Source of the DNA: CAISCU01 sp943361925
GTDB lineage: Bacteria > Bacteroidota > Bacteroidia > UKL13-3
DNA length: 64,000 bases
Assembly: GCA_943361925.1 (NCBI GenBank)
Contig: CALRIT020000012.1
Location: 1 to 64,000, forward strand
Direction: 5' to 3'
Part shown: in pieces, positions 17,149-26,466 of the stretch
Layout of the letters: each line of letters starts with the position of its first letter
Position numbering within the stretch: position 1 is the first letter of the stretch
Notes under the pieces: generated by a model
What the model saw: the letters and a program-made list of their open reading frames with translations, nothing else
The model's database searches: none
Told to the model about the DNA's origin: nothing
Made by a program: the position numbers and the translations under genes

Positions 17149-20100
17149 TTAACGCAAATCTGTTTTTAAGTCGGCTGTCTTTTCTGTAATTTGTTTGATA
17201 ACATCATCTAGTTCATTTGATGATTTTTGTATCAGTTGAAAAATTTCGAATTGTTCAATTGTTAATGAAGCCGCAACTTCTTCCTCCAACAAACTAACTA
17301 AACCCATAACCTTTGCCAATGGTGCTCTAATCACGTGAGATTGCAACCAGGATATTTCTTTTAGTTTTTTATTCTTTTGTTTGATTTCATTCAATTGCAT
17401 TTTGATTGCAGAAATATCTCTAACAAAAAATATGAGCATATCTTCATCTTCAATTTTAGCAGAAGTTATAATTAACTCTACAGAAATTTCTTTCTCATTT
17501 TTATGTTTTCCTATATATAGAATTTCTTTATTTAATATGGCTCCTCTACCTGTTTTTTGATAATAATTGATTTGAGTTTTCACCCTTGGCAAAAATCTAG
17601 TTGGCAATAATTTTTCAGCTAAATTTTGGCCAATAATTTCTTCAGGCTTCCAGCCAAATACTTTTTCTGCCTGAGCATTCCAAAGAACACATTCACCAGT
17701 ATTTCTTGAAATAAATATGGCATTTAAAGATGAATTGATAATACTTTTGTTTAAAGTTTCTACCCTATTATGTTTTAACCTGCTACTATTTATTTGAAGT
17801 AAACTCTGAATTAAAAAACGAACCTTATCAATGGTATTAAACTCCGCTAAAGACATCAATTTTTTAGTATTATGATAAATTGCAAATGTTGCTATTACTT
17901 CATTGTCTTCCGAAAAAATTGGAAATGACCAACATGCTCCTAAATTATATTTTATTGCCAAAGGAGAATAATCTTCCCAAAGGTCATTATTAAAAATATC
18001 CTCAACAATTACATTCTTTTTAGTAAAAGCTGCGGTTCCGCAAGAACCAGCTTTAGGTCCTATAGGTGCTCCCTCAATATCTTTTAAATATTGCAGAGGT
18101 AAATCAGGTGATATCCAATTGTAAATTCTTGAGTTAATTACTTTTAATGTTGAAAATATCATCAATGGATGAAACTCTTTTATTTGTTTACAAATAGTTT
18201 CCAATAATCCATCTATATCCTCATTAGAACTATTTAAAAAGTTACTGTAAACATTCGTTTCCAATCTTAACAATCCCTCTTGGCGTTTTCTTTCAGTTAT
18301 ATCACTAAATAAAATAGCCATTCCACTTAAGGTAGGAGTAAATATTAGATGTAACCATGTGTTCAAATTGGAACTAAAGTATTCGAAATCTCCAAATGAC
18401 TTTGAATCAAATAATTCTTTCACCTTATTAAATACATAACTATCAGCCATTTCTGGGAACAATTCGTAAATGTTTTTATTGTAAACCAGTTTCTTTTCAA
18501 GTTTTAAAATTCTTTCTGCTGATTTATTCCATTCAAGAATATTGAAGTTTGAATCTATAAATGCATATCCATCCTTGATATTATTTAGAGTTTGATTCAA
18601 TTGAAAACTAACTTCTTTTTGGTCGGTAATGTCTTTTAGATAACCTCTTATACTTAATCCTTGACCATAAGAAAAAGTAGAACTTAATTTAGCCAAACAA
18701 CTCAGTTTCTTTCCATGTTTGTTTATCAAGTTCATCTCTACTTCCAAAACAGATTCTTTATAGGATAATTGATTTAAAATTTCTGTAATTTGACCTATTT
18801 GGGAATTTTCTATAAAATCTAAAACTGGTTTTCCGATAATCTCAGTTTCTTCATACAATGTTTTACATAACCAGGTTTTATTTACAAAATCAATTTTGAG
18901 GTTACTATCCAAAGAAAAAATCAAATCACTTGAATTGTTTAGTATTTCCTCATACTTCTTATTATTTTCCTTTAGTATTTCGTTATTTTTTAGTTCTTTT
19001 TCTTCAAGTTCTTTTTGCTGAGTAATATCTATACAAGTTCCAATTATCAAATCCTGAGTGCCTTCTTTTACCAAAGAAGCTTTGGTCCAAATCCAGATCC
19101 AATTTCCATTATTATGAAGCATTCTTCCTTCAAACTCAAAATAATCGGAATTATTCTTTTCAAAGTCTCTTCTAGTTGTAGTAAAATTTTCTAAATCATT
19201 AGGATGTAGAAACATTGCACATTCTTCAAAAAAATTAGTTTTGTTTTCGAAAATGTTTTCCGGTAATTTTCTATCTAACAAGGAATAAAAAACATGATTT
19301 ATAATACCTTCTCCTGTTTTTATATTCAACTCCCAATATCCGATTTTATTAAAATTTGTTAAAAGTTCAAATCTTGATTTTTTATCAGCAAATCCTTGTT
19401 GAAAAAAATGAAGATTATCTAAAAGAGCCTTTTTTTCAGTGATGTTTTCTACTGAACCATTCCATATTACTTTGCCATCCACTTTGCTAATCGGATGGGA
19501 AATGAACCTTACTGATATCGTTTCATTTTCTTTAAAACAAAAATTAAATTCTTCTTTAAACAAAGTCATGTTTTCATAAGAATAGTAAATGCTTTTAATT
19601 ACTTTTTCTTTTTCATCCCCAATTATAAATGAAATTAATTTTTCAGGATCAATATGCTTTTGTTTATCGAATAAAGGTGAAAATATGCCATAAAATTCTT
19701 CATTAGCATAGGTTATTTCCATTTTTCCTTTAGCATCTAAAGTAAACTCGAAAACACCAATTGGAGTATCCTGCAACAAGGCTTCAATTCTGGAGTTGAT
19801 TTCCTTTATCTGTTGATTCTGCTCTTGTAATTTTTCTACAAGTTCAGCATATCTTTTGTTTGTTTGAAGTATTTCTTTTTCAAAATTTTCTCTTTGTGTA
19901 AAATCAAAAACTGTTATTTGAATTTCTTTAAATTGATTGTTTTCATCTTGAACAACTCTTAAATTAACCAGTACATTTATCAATGAACCATTTTTCTTTT
20001 TTAAATCAAGTTTGATTTCTTTAAGAATTCCAGATAAATGTAAAACGGGATTGATATTAAACTCAAAAAACATTTTAGAGCCAACTGATAATAATTTGAT

Positions 20101-20247
20101 AAAGGAAGTCCCTATTAACAAATCTTTATCGGAGTACTCCAATAAATCTATCACATAAGAATTGAGCTCTTTTATTTCTCCATTAGGTGATACCGAAATA
20201 AAACCACATGGTAAAATCTCAACGATTTTTCTCAATTCTGCAGGCAT
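17149..20247 (-). CDS. Multi-PAS/GAF signalling protein with a lone HisKA-like end
   Basis: 1032 residues with no signal peptide or transmembrane segment, so probably cytoplasmic. I see about six PAS-type domains (roughly 5-125, 160-275, 290-415, 430-545, 550-660, 840-960), several ending in DIT-type motifs (DITQQKE, DITDQKE, DITERKR). A GAF domain lies at about 665-830 (GSCGTAAF...SFPIF). The last 65 residues resemble a histidine-kinase dimerisation helix (SHVIRAPLAK, His971), but the protein ends there without N, G1 or G2 boxes of an ATPase. It starts two bases after an RsbQ-like hydrolase. In Bacillus the RsbQ partner, RsbP, is a PAS-phosphatase; no phosphatase domain is present here. The output is unknown. 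Confidence 0.85.
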   Translation of the reverse strand: MPAELRKIVEILPCGFISVSPNGEIKELNSYVIDLLEYSDKDLLIGTSFIKLLSVGSKMFFEFNINPVLHLSGILKEIKLDLKKKNGSLINVLVNLRVVQDENNQFKEIQITVFDFTQRENFEKEILQTNKRYAELVEKLQEQNQQIKEINSRIEALLQDTPIGVFEFTLDAKGKMEITYANEEFYGIFSPLFDKQKHIDPEKLISFIIGDEKEKVIKSIYYSYENMTLFKEEFNFCFKENETISVRFISHPISKVDGKVIWNGSVENITEKKALLDNLHFFQQGFADKKSRFELLTNFNKIGYWELNIKTGEGIINHVFYSLLDRKLPENIFENKTNFFEECAMFLHPNDLENFTTTRRDFEKNNSDYFEFEGRMLHNNGNWIWIWTKASLVKEGTQDLIIGTCIDITQQKELEEKELKNNEILKENNKKYEEILNNSSDLIFSLDSNLKIDFVNKTWLCKTLYEETEIIGKPVLDFIENSQIGQITEILNQLSYKESVLEVEMNLINKHGKKLSCLAKLSSTFSYGQGLSIRGYLKDITDQKEVSFQLNQTLNNIKDGYAFIDSNFNILEWNKSAERILKLEKKLVYNKNIYELFPEMADSYVFNKVKELFDSKSFGDFEYFSSNLNTWLHLIFTPTLSGMAILFSDITERKRQEGLLRLETNVYSNFLNSSNEDIDGLLETICKQIKEFHPLMIFSTLKVINSRIYNWISPDLPLQYLKDIEGAPIGPKAGSCGTAAFTKKNVIVEDIFNNDLWEDYSPLAIKYNLGACWSFPIFSEDNEVIATFAIYHNTKKLMSLAEFNTIDKVRFLIQSLLQINSSRLKHNRVETLNKSIINSSLNAIFISRNTGECVLWNAQAEKVFGWKPEEIIGQNLAEKLLPTRFLPRVKTQINYYQKTGRGAILNKEILYIGKHKNEKEISVELIITSAKIEDEDMLIFFVRDISAIKMQLNEIKQKNKKLKEISWLQSHVIRAPLAKVMGLVSLLEEEVAASLTIEQFEIFQLIQKSSNELDDVIKQITEKTADLKTDLR

Positions 20248-20249
20248 AA

Positions 20250-21047
20250 TTATAAAAAAGAATTAATTGCATTTATAACCTTAACAGGCGCACTTAAATG
20301 TGGCGTATGTCCAATGGCATCAATAATTATAAACTTGCTTCCTCTAATACTATTGTGAACATATTCGCCAACTTCTTCGGATGAGATATAGTCAATTTTA
20401 GATTGAATGACCAATGTAGGAACAGTAATATGTTTCAAATCTTCCCTATTGTCTCCTCCAAAAGTTACTTTGGCAAAATGAATAGCTATTTCTGGATTGT
20501 TTTTGCAAAAACTTTTTTCTAATTCTTCTGCAACTTCAGGTTTTGCAGGATCTCCTGAAATAACTTTAGTAATATTTCTTACCCATTCGAAATAATTTAA
20601 ATCCATTACTTCTATTAATTGGTCAATTTCATTTTTCTGAAATCCACCAATATAGTTTTCATCATTCATGTACCTTGGAGATGGACAAAGCATTATGAGT
20701 TTCTTGAATAACTCGGGCTTTTTATTGGTTGCTAATGCTGCAATTATTGAACTTACAGAGTGCCCAATTAAATGAATATTTTTCAACTCAAATATTTCAC
20801 AAATTTCAATGATATCATCAGCGTAAGCTTGTAATGATGCGTACTTACTAAATTGATAGGCTGAACTATCCGATAAACCAGTACCAACCAAATCAATTAA
20901 AACAATGGTATATTTTTCCTGATATTCTGGTACAATGTAACGCCACATTACCTGGTTACATCCATATCCATGGATAAAAAATAAAGTTTCTTCACCAATA
21001 CCAGAAATATGGATATTATTTCTTTGAGTAAGTAATTCTTTGTTCAT
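20250..21047 (-). CDS. RsbQ/KAI2-type alpha/beta hydrolase
   Basis: 265 residues, soluble. It resembles Bacillus RsbQ along its whole length as I recall that protein: HGYGCNQVMW, LVGTGLSD, GHSVSS, CPSPRYMND, YIGGF and the REDL segment near 201. The triad is Ser97, Asp219 and His247, almost identical in numbering to RsbQ (96/219/247). RsbQ and plant KAI2/D14 proteins bind or hydrolyse a small hydrophobic ligand for signalling. RsbQ is needed for RsbP, a PAS-phosphatase of the energy-stress pathway. Here the next gene, two bases downstream, is a multi-PAS protein, which supports a signalling role. The ligand is unknown. Confidence 0.85.
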   Translation of the reverse strand: MNKELLTQRNNIHISGIGEETLFFIHGYGCNQVMWRYIVPEYQEKYTIVLIDLVGTGLSDSSAYQFSKYASLQAYADDIIEICEIFELKNIHLIGHSVSSIIAALATNKKPELFKKLIMLCPSPRYMNDENYIGGFQKNEIDQLIEVMDLNYFEWVRNITKVISGDPAKPEVAEELEKSFCKNNPEIAIHFAKVTFGGDNREDLKHITVPTLVIQSKIDYISSEEVGEYVHNSIRGSKFIIIDAIGHTPHLSAPVKVINAINSFL

Positions 21048-21130
21048 AGCAATATGAATTATTAATTTCGAACCTAAATAAAAAATTTCTCAAAATTTTA
21101 CGATTATTCGTCAATATTATGCTTTTAAAA

Positions 21131-21898
21131 CTATCGCTTTACCAGCAATTTTTGGTCCATTAAATATTGAACCCTATCTGATGTAATTGGAACGGATATG
21201 TCAGGATAAGATTCTAAAATTAAATATCCTCCTTCCGATTTCACATAAGTTAGAATCGATTTTATATTAATTAAGTAAGACTTATGACACCTAAAAAAAT
21301 TAATATTTCCTTCTAGTGCTTCTTCAAAATTCTTTAAAGTTCTACTTACTATTAAACTTTGCCCTCCTTTAAGCCAAATTTCGGTATAAGAACTATCAGC
21401 CTTAAAAAATCTTATATCATCTAATTCTATAAACTGAATTGTATTCCCTACAGGAACTGCAATTTTTGAAGGACCTTCAGGCTTTAAAATTTCCGCAAAT
21501 GAGTCAACATTAAAATTACTCTTCACCCTTAATGCCCTGAATCTGGTGATAGCATCTTCCAATTCCTGAGCCTCAATGGGCTTGAGTAAATAATCGATTG
21601 CAGATAACTTAAATGCTCTTATTGCATATTGATTGTAAGCTGTGGTAAAAATGATTGAAAAATCGATTTCCTTACCTTTAAAAAAATCTAATATTTCCAA
21701 TCCACTATAACCCGGCATTTCAATATCAAGAAGCACCAAATCGGGTTGATAAGCCTTAATTGACAATACACCTGAAGGTAAATTTTCACACTCATCAATA
21801 ACCTTCAAATCCGGACAATATTCATTTAACATTCCTTTTAGCAAAGCTCTTGCTCTGGGCTCATCATCAATAATTATTACTTTGTAAATTTTGCTCAT
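21131..21898 (-). CDS. LytTR-family response regulator
   Basis: 255 residues. The receiver domain (1-125) has the acidic pair Asp11-Asp12, phosphoacceptor Asp58 in LVLLDIEMPG, the Thr of FTTAYNQY and Lys of LLKPIEA. A LytTR DNA-binding domain occupies about 145-250 (FFKADSSYTEIW; FRCHKSYLIN). It follows the propeller histidine kinase after three bases, so it is very probably that kinase's partner. The target genes are unknown. Confidence 0.93.
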   Translation of the reverse strand: MSKIYKVIIIDDEPRARALLKGMLNEYCPDLKVIDECENLPSGVLSIKAYQPDLVLLDIEMPGYSGLEILDFFKGKEIDFSIIFTTAYNQYAIRAFKLSAIDYLLKPIEAQELEDAITRFRALRVKSNFNVDSFAEILKPEGPSKIAVPVGNTIQFIELDDIRFFKADSSYTEIWLKGGQSLIVSRTLKNFEEALEGNINFFRCHKSYLINIKSILTYVKSEGGYLILESYPDISVPITSDRVQYLMDQKLLVKR

Positions 21899-21901
21899 TT
21901 A

Positions 21902-24787
21902 TTAATTATTTAAAGGAATACTTATTTTAACCAAAGTGCCGGACGATTGTCCTTCTTCATCAACTTTATCATGGATGGCAACTCCAATAGCTTTGCTTCT
22001 GCCTCTATTTAAAATTTCCAATCGTTTTTCATTTGCTCCTGTTGAAAACGATTTCCATTTTTCATATTTACCTGCATTAATTTTAGATGATTTATCTCTT
22101 CCTACCCCATTGTCTTCAACCTCAACAATAAGAATTCCAACATCCTGCCAAATTCTTATTTCCAGCTCTTTTCTTCCTAATTTATGCAATAATCCATGCT
22201 TAATCGCATTTTCAATATAAGGCTGAATCATCATGGATGGGATTTGAACCATCTCAGCTTCAATTTTATTATTAAGGATAATTGAATAATGAAATTCCAC
22301 TTCTTCAAATCTTACTTCCTCCAACTCAAGATATAATCTCAAAGCTATTATTTCATCAGCCAAACTAACTGTTTCCTTCTCCGACATTTCTAATATCAAT
22401 CGGGTGAGTTTCGAGAATTTTGCTAAATAAGATGAGGCTTTCTTTTTATCATCGGAATAAATAAAAGATTGAATGGTATTAAGTGCATTATAGAAAAAAT
22501 GAGGGTTCATTTGCGATTTAATAGCTGTTAACATTGATTGACCCAAACTTTTCTGTAACTCAATTTTCTCCAGTTTTAATGTATTTTCAATTTTAATTCG
22601 CTGCAACCTAATTTGGTAAACAATTGCTAAAAAACAGGTAACACTTATCAAAGCAATTAGTATAAACCACCATTGAAAATAGATTGGTTTTTTAATTACG
22701 AATTCTATCTTTTGATTTTCTATTTCATAATTTCCAATCTTAAATTCAATTTTATACTTACCTGGCGATAAGGACGGAAGATTGATATTTCTTGAATTAT
22801 TAGAGCATTGAACCCATTCTCCTTCATTAATTTTATAAAACAATGGAAGCTCGTTTGCTTTGTTATAATCCAATATTGAATAGTTAATTTCAACTTCATT
22901 TTCATAGGAATTAAATTCTTCTCCTATAAAATTATTTACCTTTTTCTTCCCAATTTTTAAATAATTGATATAAAATGGAGCTTTATATGTTTCTAAATTA
23001 TTTTCATTCTTTTCACTAATAACTAATCCCATATTGGTAGCAATTACCAATTGGTTTTTTAAAAATATAACATCATTAATTTCTTGTCCCTTTGCTATAT
23101 ATTCCAATTGGATATATATATCACCCGATTTCTTTAAATTTATTTGATACAAATGCTCCTCAGTTATCAAAAACAAAAAGTTTCCACTGCATTTAATATC
23201 TTTAATATTTGAAGGAACATTTAATTTTTTGAATATCTTACCTTCAATAATCTCAAATAAACTACCATTCCCATTCAAACAAAAAATTCGATTAAAACTG
23301 GATTGCAATTTTTTAATAAAAACAGGTTCATTACCAAATTTTAACTCTTTTACTCCGGAAGGATTAGCTATATACAATCCTAAATTAGTTGCATAAAATA
23401 TCGAATTTAGATTGACAGAATAAGTTACCGATTTTCCTCTGATAGTTAGTGGATCTATAGATGATATGGTTTTATCATTTTGAATTAAGCTGGAAAAATG
23501 AAGGCTATCCCAAATTGAACCTGTAGGTTTTCCTGAAATATTTATTAAGCCAATATTACCCGAAGATGCATATGCATAATAGTTTTTATTAATTCTACAT
23601 ATATCTTTTAATGAAAATGTCTTTCCATAGATATTTCTATATTGTTTATCAAAAACATTCAAGCCTCTTGAACTACAAAACAAATTTCCATTCAATGAAT
23701 CGTAAACCATAGAAATAACTTCATGTTGTTTATTTCCTGAAATTTCATTTGTATTACCATTCAAATCATTCAAAAGTACTTTTCCTGAACGGGTTCCAAT
23801 AAAAAATCCTGAACTTTTCTCTACTAGTTTAAATGGCTTTTCATTTTTAATGGTCAGGCGTTTTATGTATAAATCGGGCACAAATATTAACCCATCAGAC
23901 AAGGTAGAAAACCAGAAATTGCCTCTTTTATCTTTAAATACAGATGATAAATTGTAATCAGCGAAAAATACTTTACCATTATTTAGTTCTGCATTGTTTT
24001 TAGCATCAAAACCAAAAACTCCACTTTGAGCACAAGCCCAATAAATACCATCTGTCACAGAATAATTCTGAAAAAATCCTTTAAATTTAGATTGAATAAT
24101 TTTGACATTATTACCTTTATTCAACAAGAAATTATTTTCGCCATTCGTTTCTTTTCCTGCAAATAATATTCCATCTGAATTTGAAAAAATCATATTCATA
24201 TTTGGAATAAATCCTGTTTTATTATTTAAATAAAATTTTGTCGGTTCATCCAAAGATTCAAATACATTGACCGAATCCAATTGTACATAAAAACTATTGT
24301 TAAAATTTAAGGATGAAACAAAACTTTGAAGAGAACAATCTCTCTTTTTAAGTAATTTAAGACTCTCTAAATCAAAAATTTCAATACCATTTTGAACAAT
24401 TACAAATACATATTTATCATTAATCCCATAACGAGTATAACCAAATGGCTTACTCATTTTTAACTCTTTTAATGTTTCGTTTTCAACATAATATAAAAAG
24501 CCATCAAAATTAGAATACCAGATTCTTCCAAATTTATCTTCTCTAATATAGGAGCCTGCTTTTGATGTTTGCTCTTTGCTGGAATAAGTTTTAAAGGTAA
24601 ATCCATCATATTTACTTAAACCTTCATCATGTGAGCACCATATAAATCCTTTACTGTCTTGAAATACATCATAAACTGAATTTGATGGAAGTCCTTCACT
24701 TTTGCCAATTAAACGATAAAATGGGTCTTGGGCCCAAACCCGACCTATTATACAAAACAGAAATAATAATATGGCAATTTTTTTCAA
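21902..24787 (-). CDS. Propeller-type sensor histidine kinase (LytS-like)
   Basis: 961 residues. A signal peptide (KKIAILLFLFCIIGRVWAQ) follows a TTG start at 24787; no ATG is available that keeps the signal. Periplasmic two-component-regulator propeller repeats (GLPSNSVYDVFQDSKGFIW, GNFWFSTLSDGL and degenerate ones) fill about 25-610, then a Y_Y_Y-like domain and one transmembrane helix near 700-725. The cytoplasmic part is a LytS-type kinase: phosphoacceptor His763 in QMNPHFFYN, and ATPase boxes IENAIKHG and VEDNGVGRD. It probably senses an extracellular ligand and phosphorylates the LytTR regulator encoded three bases downstream. Confidence 0.92.
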   Translation of the reverse strand: MKKIAILLFLFCIIGRVWAQDPFYRLIGKSEGLPSNSVYDVFQDSKGFIWCSHDEGLSKYDGFTFKTYSSKEQTSKAGSYIREDKFGRIWYSNFDGFLYYVENETLKELKMSKPFGYTRYGINDKYVFVIVQNGIEIFDLESLKLLKKRDCSLQSFVSSLNFNNSFYVQLDSVNVFESLDEPTKFYLNNKTGFIPNMNMIFSNSDGILFAGKETNGENNFLLNKGNNVKIIQSKFKGFFQNYSVTDGIYWACAQSGVFGFDAKNNAELNNGKVFFADYNLSSVFKDKRGNFWFSTLSDGLIFVPDLYIKRLTIKNEKPFKLVEKSSGFFIGTRSGKVLLNDLNGNTNEISGNKQHEVISMVYDSLNGNLFCSSRGLNVFDKQYRNIYGKTFSLKDICRINKNYYAYASSGNIGLINISGKPTGSIWDSLHFSSLIQNDKTISSIDPLTIRGKSVTYSVNLNSIFYATNLGLYIANPSGVKELKFGNEPVFIKKLQSSFNRIFCLNGNGSLFEIIEGKIFKKLNVPSNIKDIKCSGNFLFLITEEHLYQINLKKSGDIYIQLEYIAKGQEINDVIFLKNQLVIATNMGLVISEKNENNLETYKAPFYINYLKIGKKKVNNFIGEEFNSYENEVEINYSILDYNKANELPLFYKINEGEWVQCSNNSRNINLPSLSPGKYKIEFKIGNYEIENQKIEFVIKKPIYFQWWFILIALISVTCFLAIVYQIRLQRIKIENTLKLEKIELQKSLGQSMLTAIKSQMNPHFFYNALNTIQSFIYSDDKKKASSYLAKFSKLTRLILEMSEKETVSLADEIIALRLYLELEEVRFEEVEFHYSIILNNKIEAEMVQIPSMMIQPYIENAIKHGLLHKLGRKELEIRIWQDVGILIVEVEDNGVGRDKSSKINAGKYEKWKSFSTGANEKRLEILNRGRSKAIGVAIHDKVDEEGQSSGTLVKISIPLNN

Positions 24788-24887
24788 GATGGTAAATTTA
24801 ATATCTTGATTTCTATTATTTTAAATTGGTTAGTGAAACCTCATTTTGAAGTAAATAGTGGTAGAAATTTGAGAAAAAAATCAATCT

Positions 24888-24929
24888 AAAAAAATAAAAA
24901 AGGGAAAAATCAATTCGATTTCTCCCTTT
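24888..24929 (-). terminator. Terminator of ffh
   Basis: On the minus strand AAAGGGAGAAATC pairs with GATTTTTCCCTTT (13 bp, one wobble) around GAATT, followed by a long T-rich run. Confidence 0.85.
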
Positions 24930-24949
24930 AAATTAATTAATTTCTGTGA

Positions 24950-26278
24950 TTATCTGCCAAATGGCATTCCTCTTAAACTTCTTCCTGCACCTTGCAATTT
25001 GCCAATGCTTTTCATCATTTTACGCATTTCTTCAAACTGCTTTAGCAACTGATTTACTTGCTGAATATCTGTTCCACTTCCTGTAGCAATTCTTTTTCTT
25101 CTTGAGCCATTGATGATATCAGGAGTTTTTCTTTCAGCCGGTGTCATTGAATTAATAATGGCTTCAATTCCTTTAAATGCATCATCACTAATATCAATAT
25201 CTTTAACAGCTTTACCAACTCCCGGAATCATTCCCATCAAATCTTTCAGGTTACCCATTTTTTTGATTTGTTGGATTTGAGCATAAAAATCTTCAAAAGT
25301 AAATTGGTCTTTTAAAAGCTTCTTCTGCATTTTTTCTGCTTCATCAGAATCAAACACAGCCTGGGCTTTTTCAACCAAACTTACGATATCACCCATACCT
25401 AAAATCCTTTGGGCCATACGATCAGGATGGAAAACATCTAATGCTTCCATCTTTTCGCCCATACCCATGAATTTAATAGGTTTCTGAACTATTGATTTAA
25501 TTGATAATGCAGCTCCACCTCGTGTATCACCATCTAATTTTGTTAGAATAACACCTGTGAAATCTAACACATCATTAAATGCTTTTGCAGTATTAACAGC
25601 ATCTTGTCCGGTCATGGCATCCACAACAAACAAAATTTCCTGAGGCTTTAATGCTGATTTGATGTCGCCAATTTCACGCATCATCTCTTCATCAATACTT
25701 AAACGACCCGCTGTATCTACAATTAATACTTTAACTCCTGCTTCTTTTGCTGCTTTTAAAGCATTTTCAGCAATTTTTACAGGATTTGTATTTCCTTCTT
25801 CATAAAAAACTGGTACATCTAATTGAGCACCAAGTACTTTTAACTGTTCAATAGCAGCCGGACGGTAAACATCACAGGCAGCCATCATCACCGTTTTACC
25901 TTTTTTCTTGATATAATTGGCAAGTTTTGCAGAATGGGTTGTTTTACCAGAACCCTGCAATCCGGCCATTAAAATGATACTTGGATTACCATTTAAATCA
26001 ATATCCTCTGTTTTACCTCCTAATAATGCAGTTAATTCATCATTTACAACTTTAACCATTAACTGGCCCGGAGTTACACTAGTAAGTACATCTGCTCCCA
26101 AAGCTTTCTCTTTTACTGTGTCTGTAAAAGATTTGGCAATTTTGTAATTTACGTCGGCATCAATTAATGCTTTACGGATTTCTTTTACCGTTTCAGCAAC
26201 GTTGATTTCTGTAATTTTACCATGTCCTTTTAAAACTTTGAACGCCCTGTCGAGCTTACTACTTAAACTTTCAAACAT
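24950..26278 (-). CDS. ffh: Signal recognition particle GTPase Ffh
   Basis: Binds signal sequences and SRP RNA and delivers nascent membrane proteins to FtsY. The 442-residue protein has the N domain (about 1-85) and the G domain with GLQGSGKTT, DVYRPAA, DTAGR and TKLDGDTRGG. A Met-rich M domain lies at about 300-435 (MGMGE, IINGSRRKRIATGSGT). The ATG at 26278 gives the normal start MFESLSSKLDRAF; the 23 upstream in-frame residues overlap a likely TATTTTCGC promoter box at 26300-26308. Confidence 0.97.
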   Translation of the reverse strand: MFESLSSKLDRAFKVLKGHGKITEINVAETVKEIRKALIDADVNYKIAKSFTDTVKEKALGADVLTSVTPGQLMVKVVNDELTALLGGKTEDIDLNGNPSIILMAGLQGSGKTTHSAKLANYIKKKGKTVMMAACDVYRPAAIEQLKVLGAQLDVPVFYEEGNTNPVKIAENALKAAKEAGVKVLIVDTAGRLSIDEEMMREIGDIKSALKPQEILFVVDAMTGQDAVNTAKAFNDVLDFTGVILTKLDGDTRGGAALSIKSIVQKPIKFMGMGEKMEALDVFHPDRMAQRILGMGDIVSLVEKAQAVFDSDEAEKMQKKLLKDQFTFEDFYAQIQQIKKMGNLKDLMGMIPGVGKAVKDIDISDDAFKGIEAIINSMTPAERKTPDIINGSRRKRIATGSGTDIQQVNQLLKQFEEMRKMMKSIGKLQGAGRSLRGMPFGR

Positions 26279-26466
26279 TTTGATAATTTTGATTGGTGCG
26301 CGAAAATAGGTAATCCTTTCAAGAGTTAAAACCCAATATTGATTCAATTTAAATTTAGGACATTTTGTGCTTTTGTTTTCGCGAAAAACTCTAATATTTG
26401 AAGACTATTCTAAATTCAATATTTAAAGAATTTTTGAATTGAAATGAACAAAAAAACATCCTAAAA

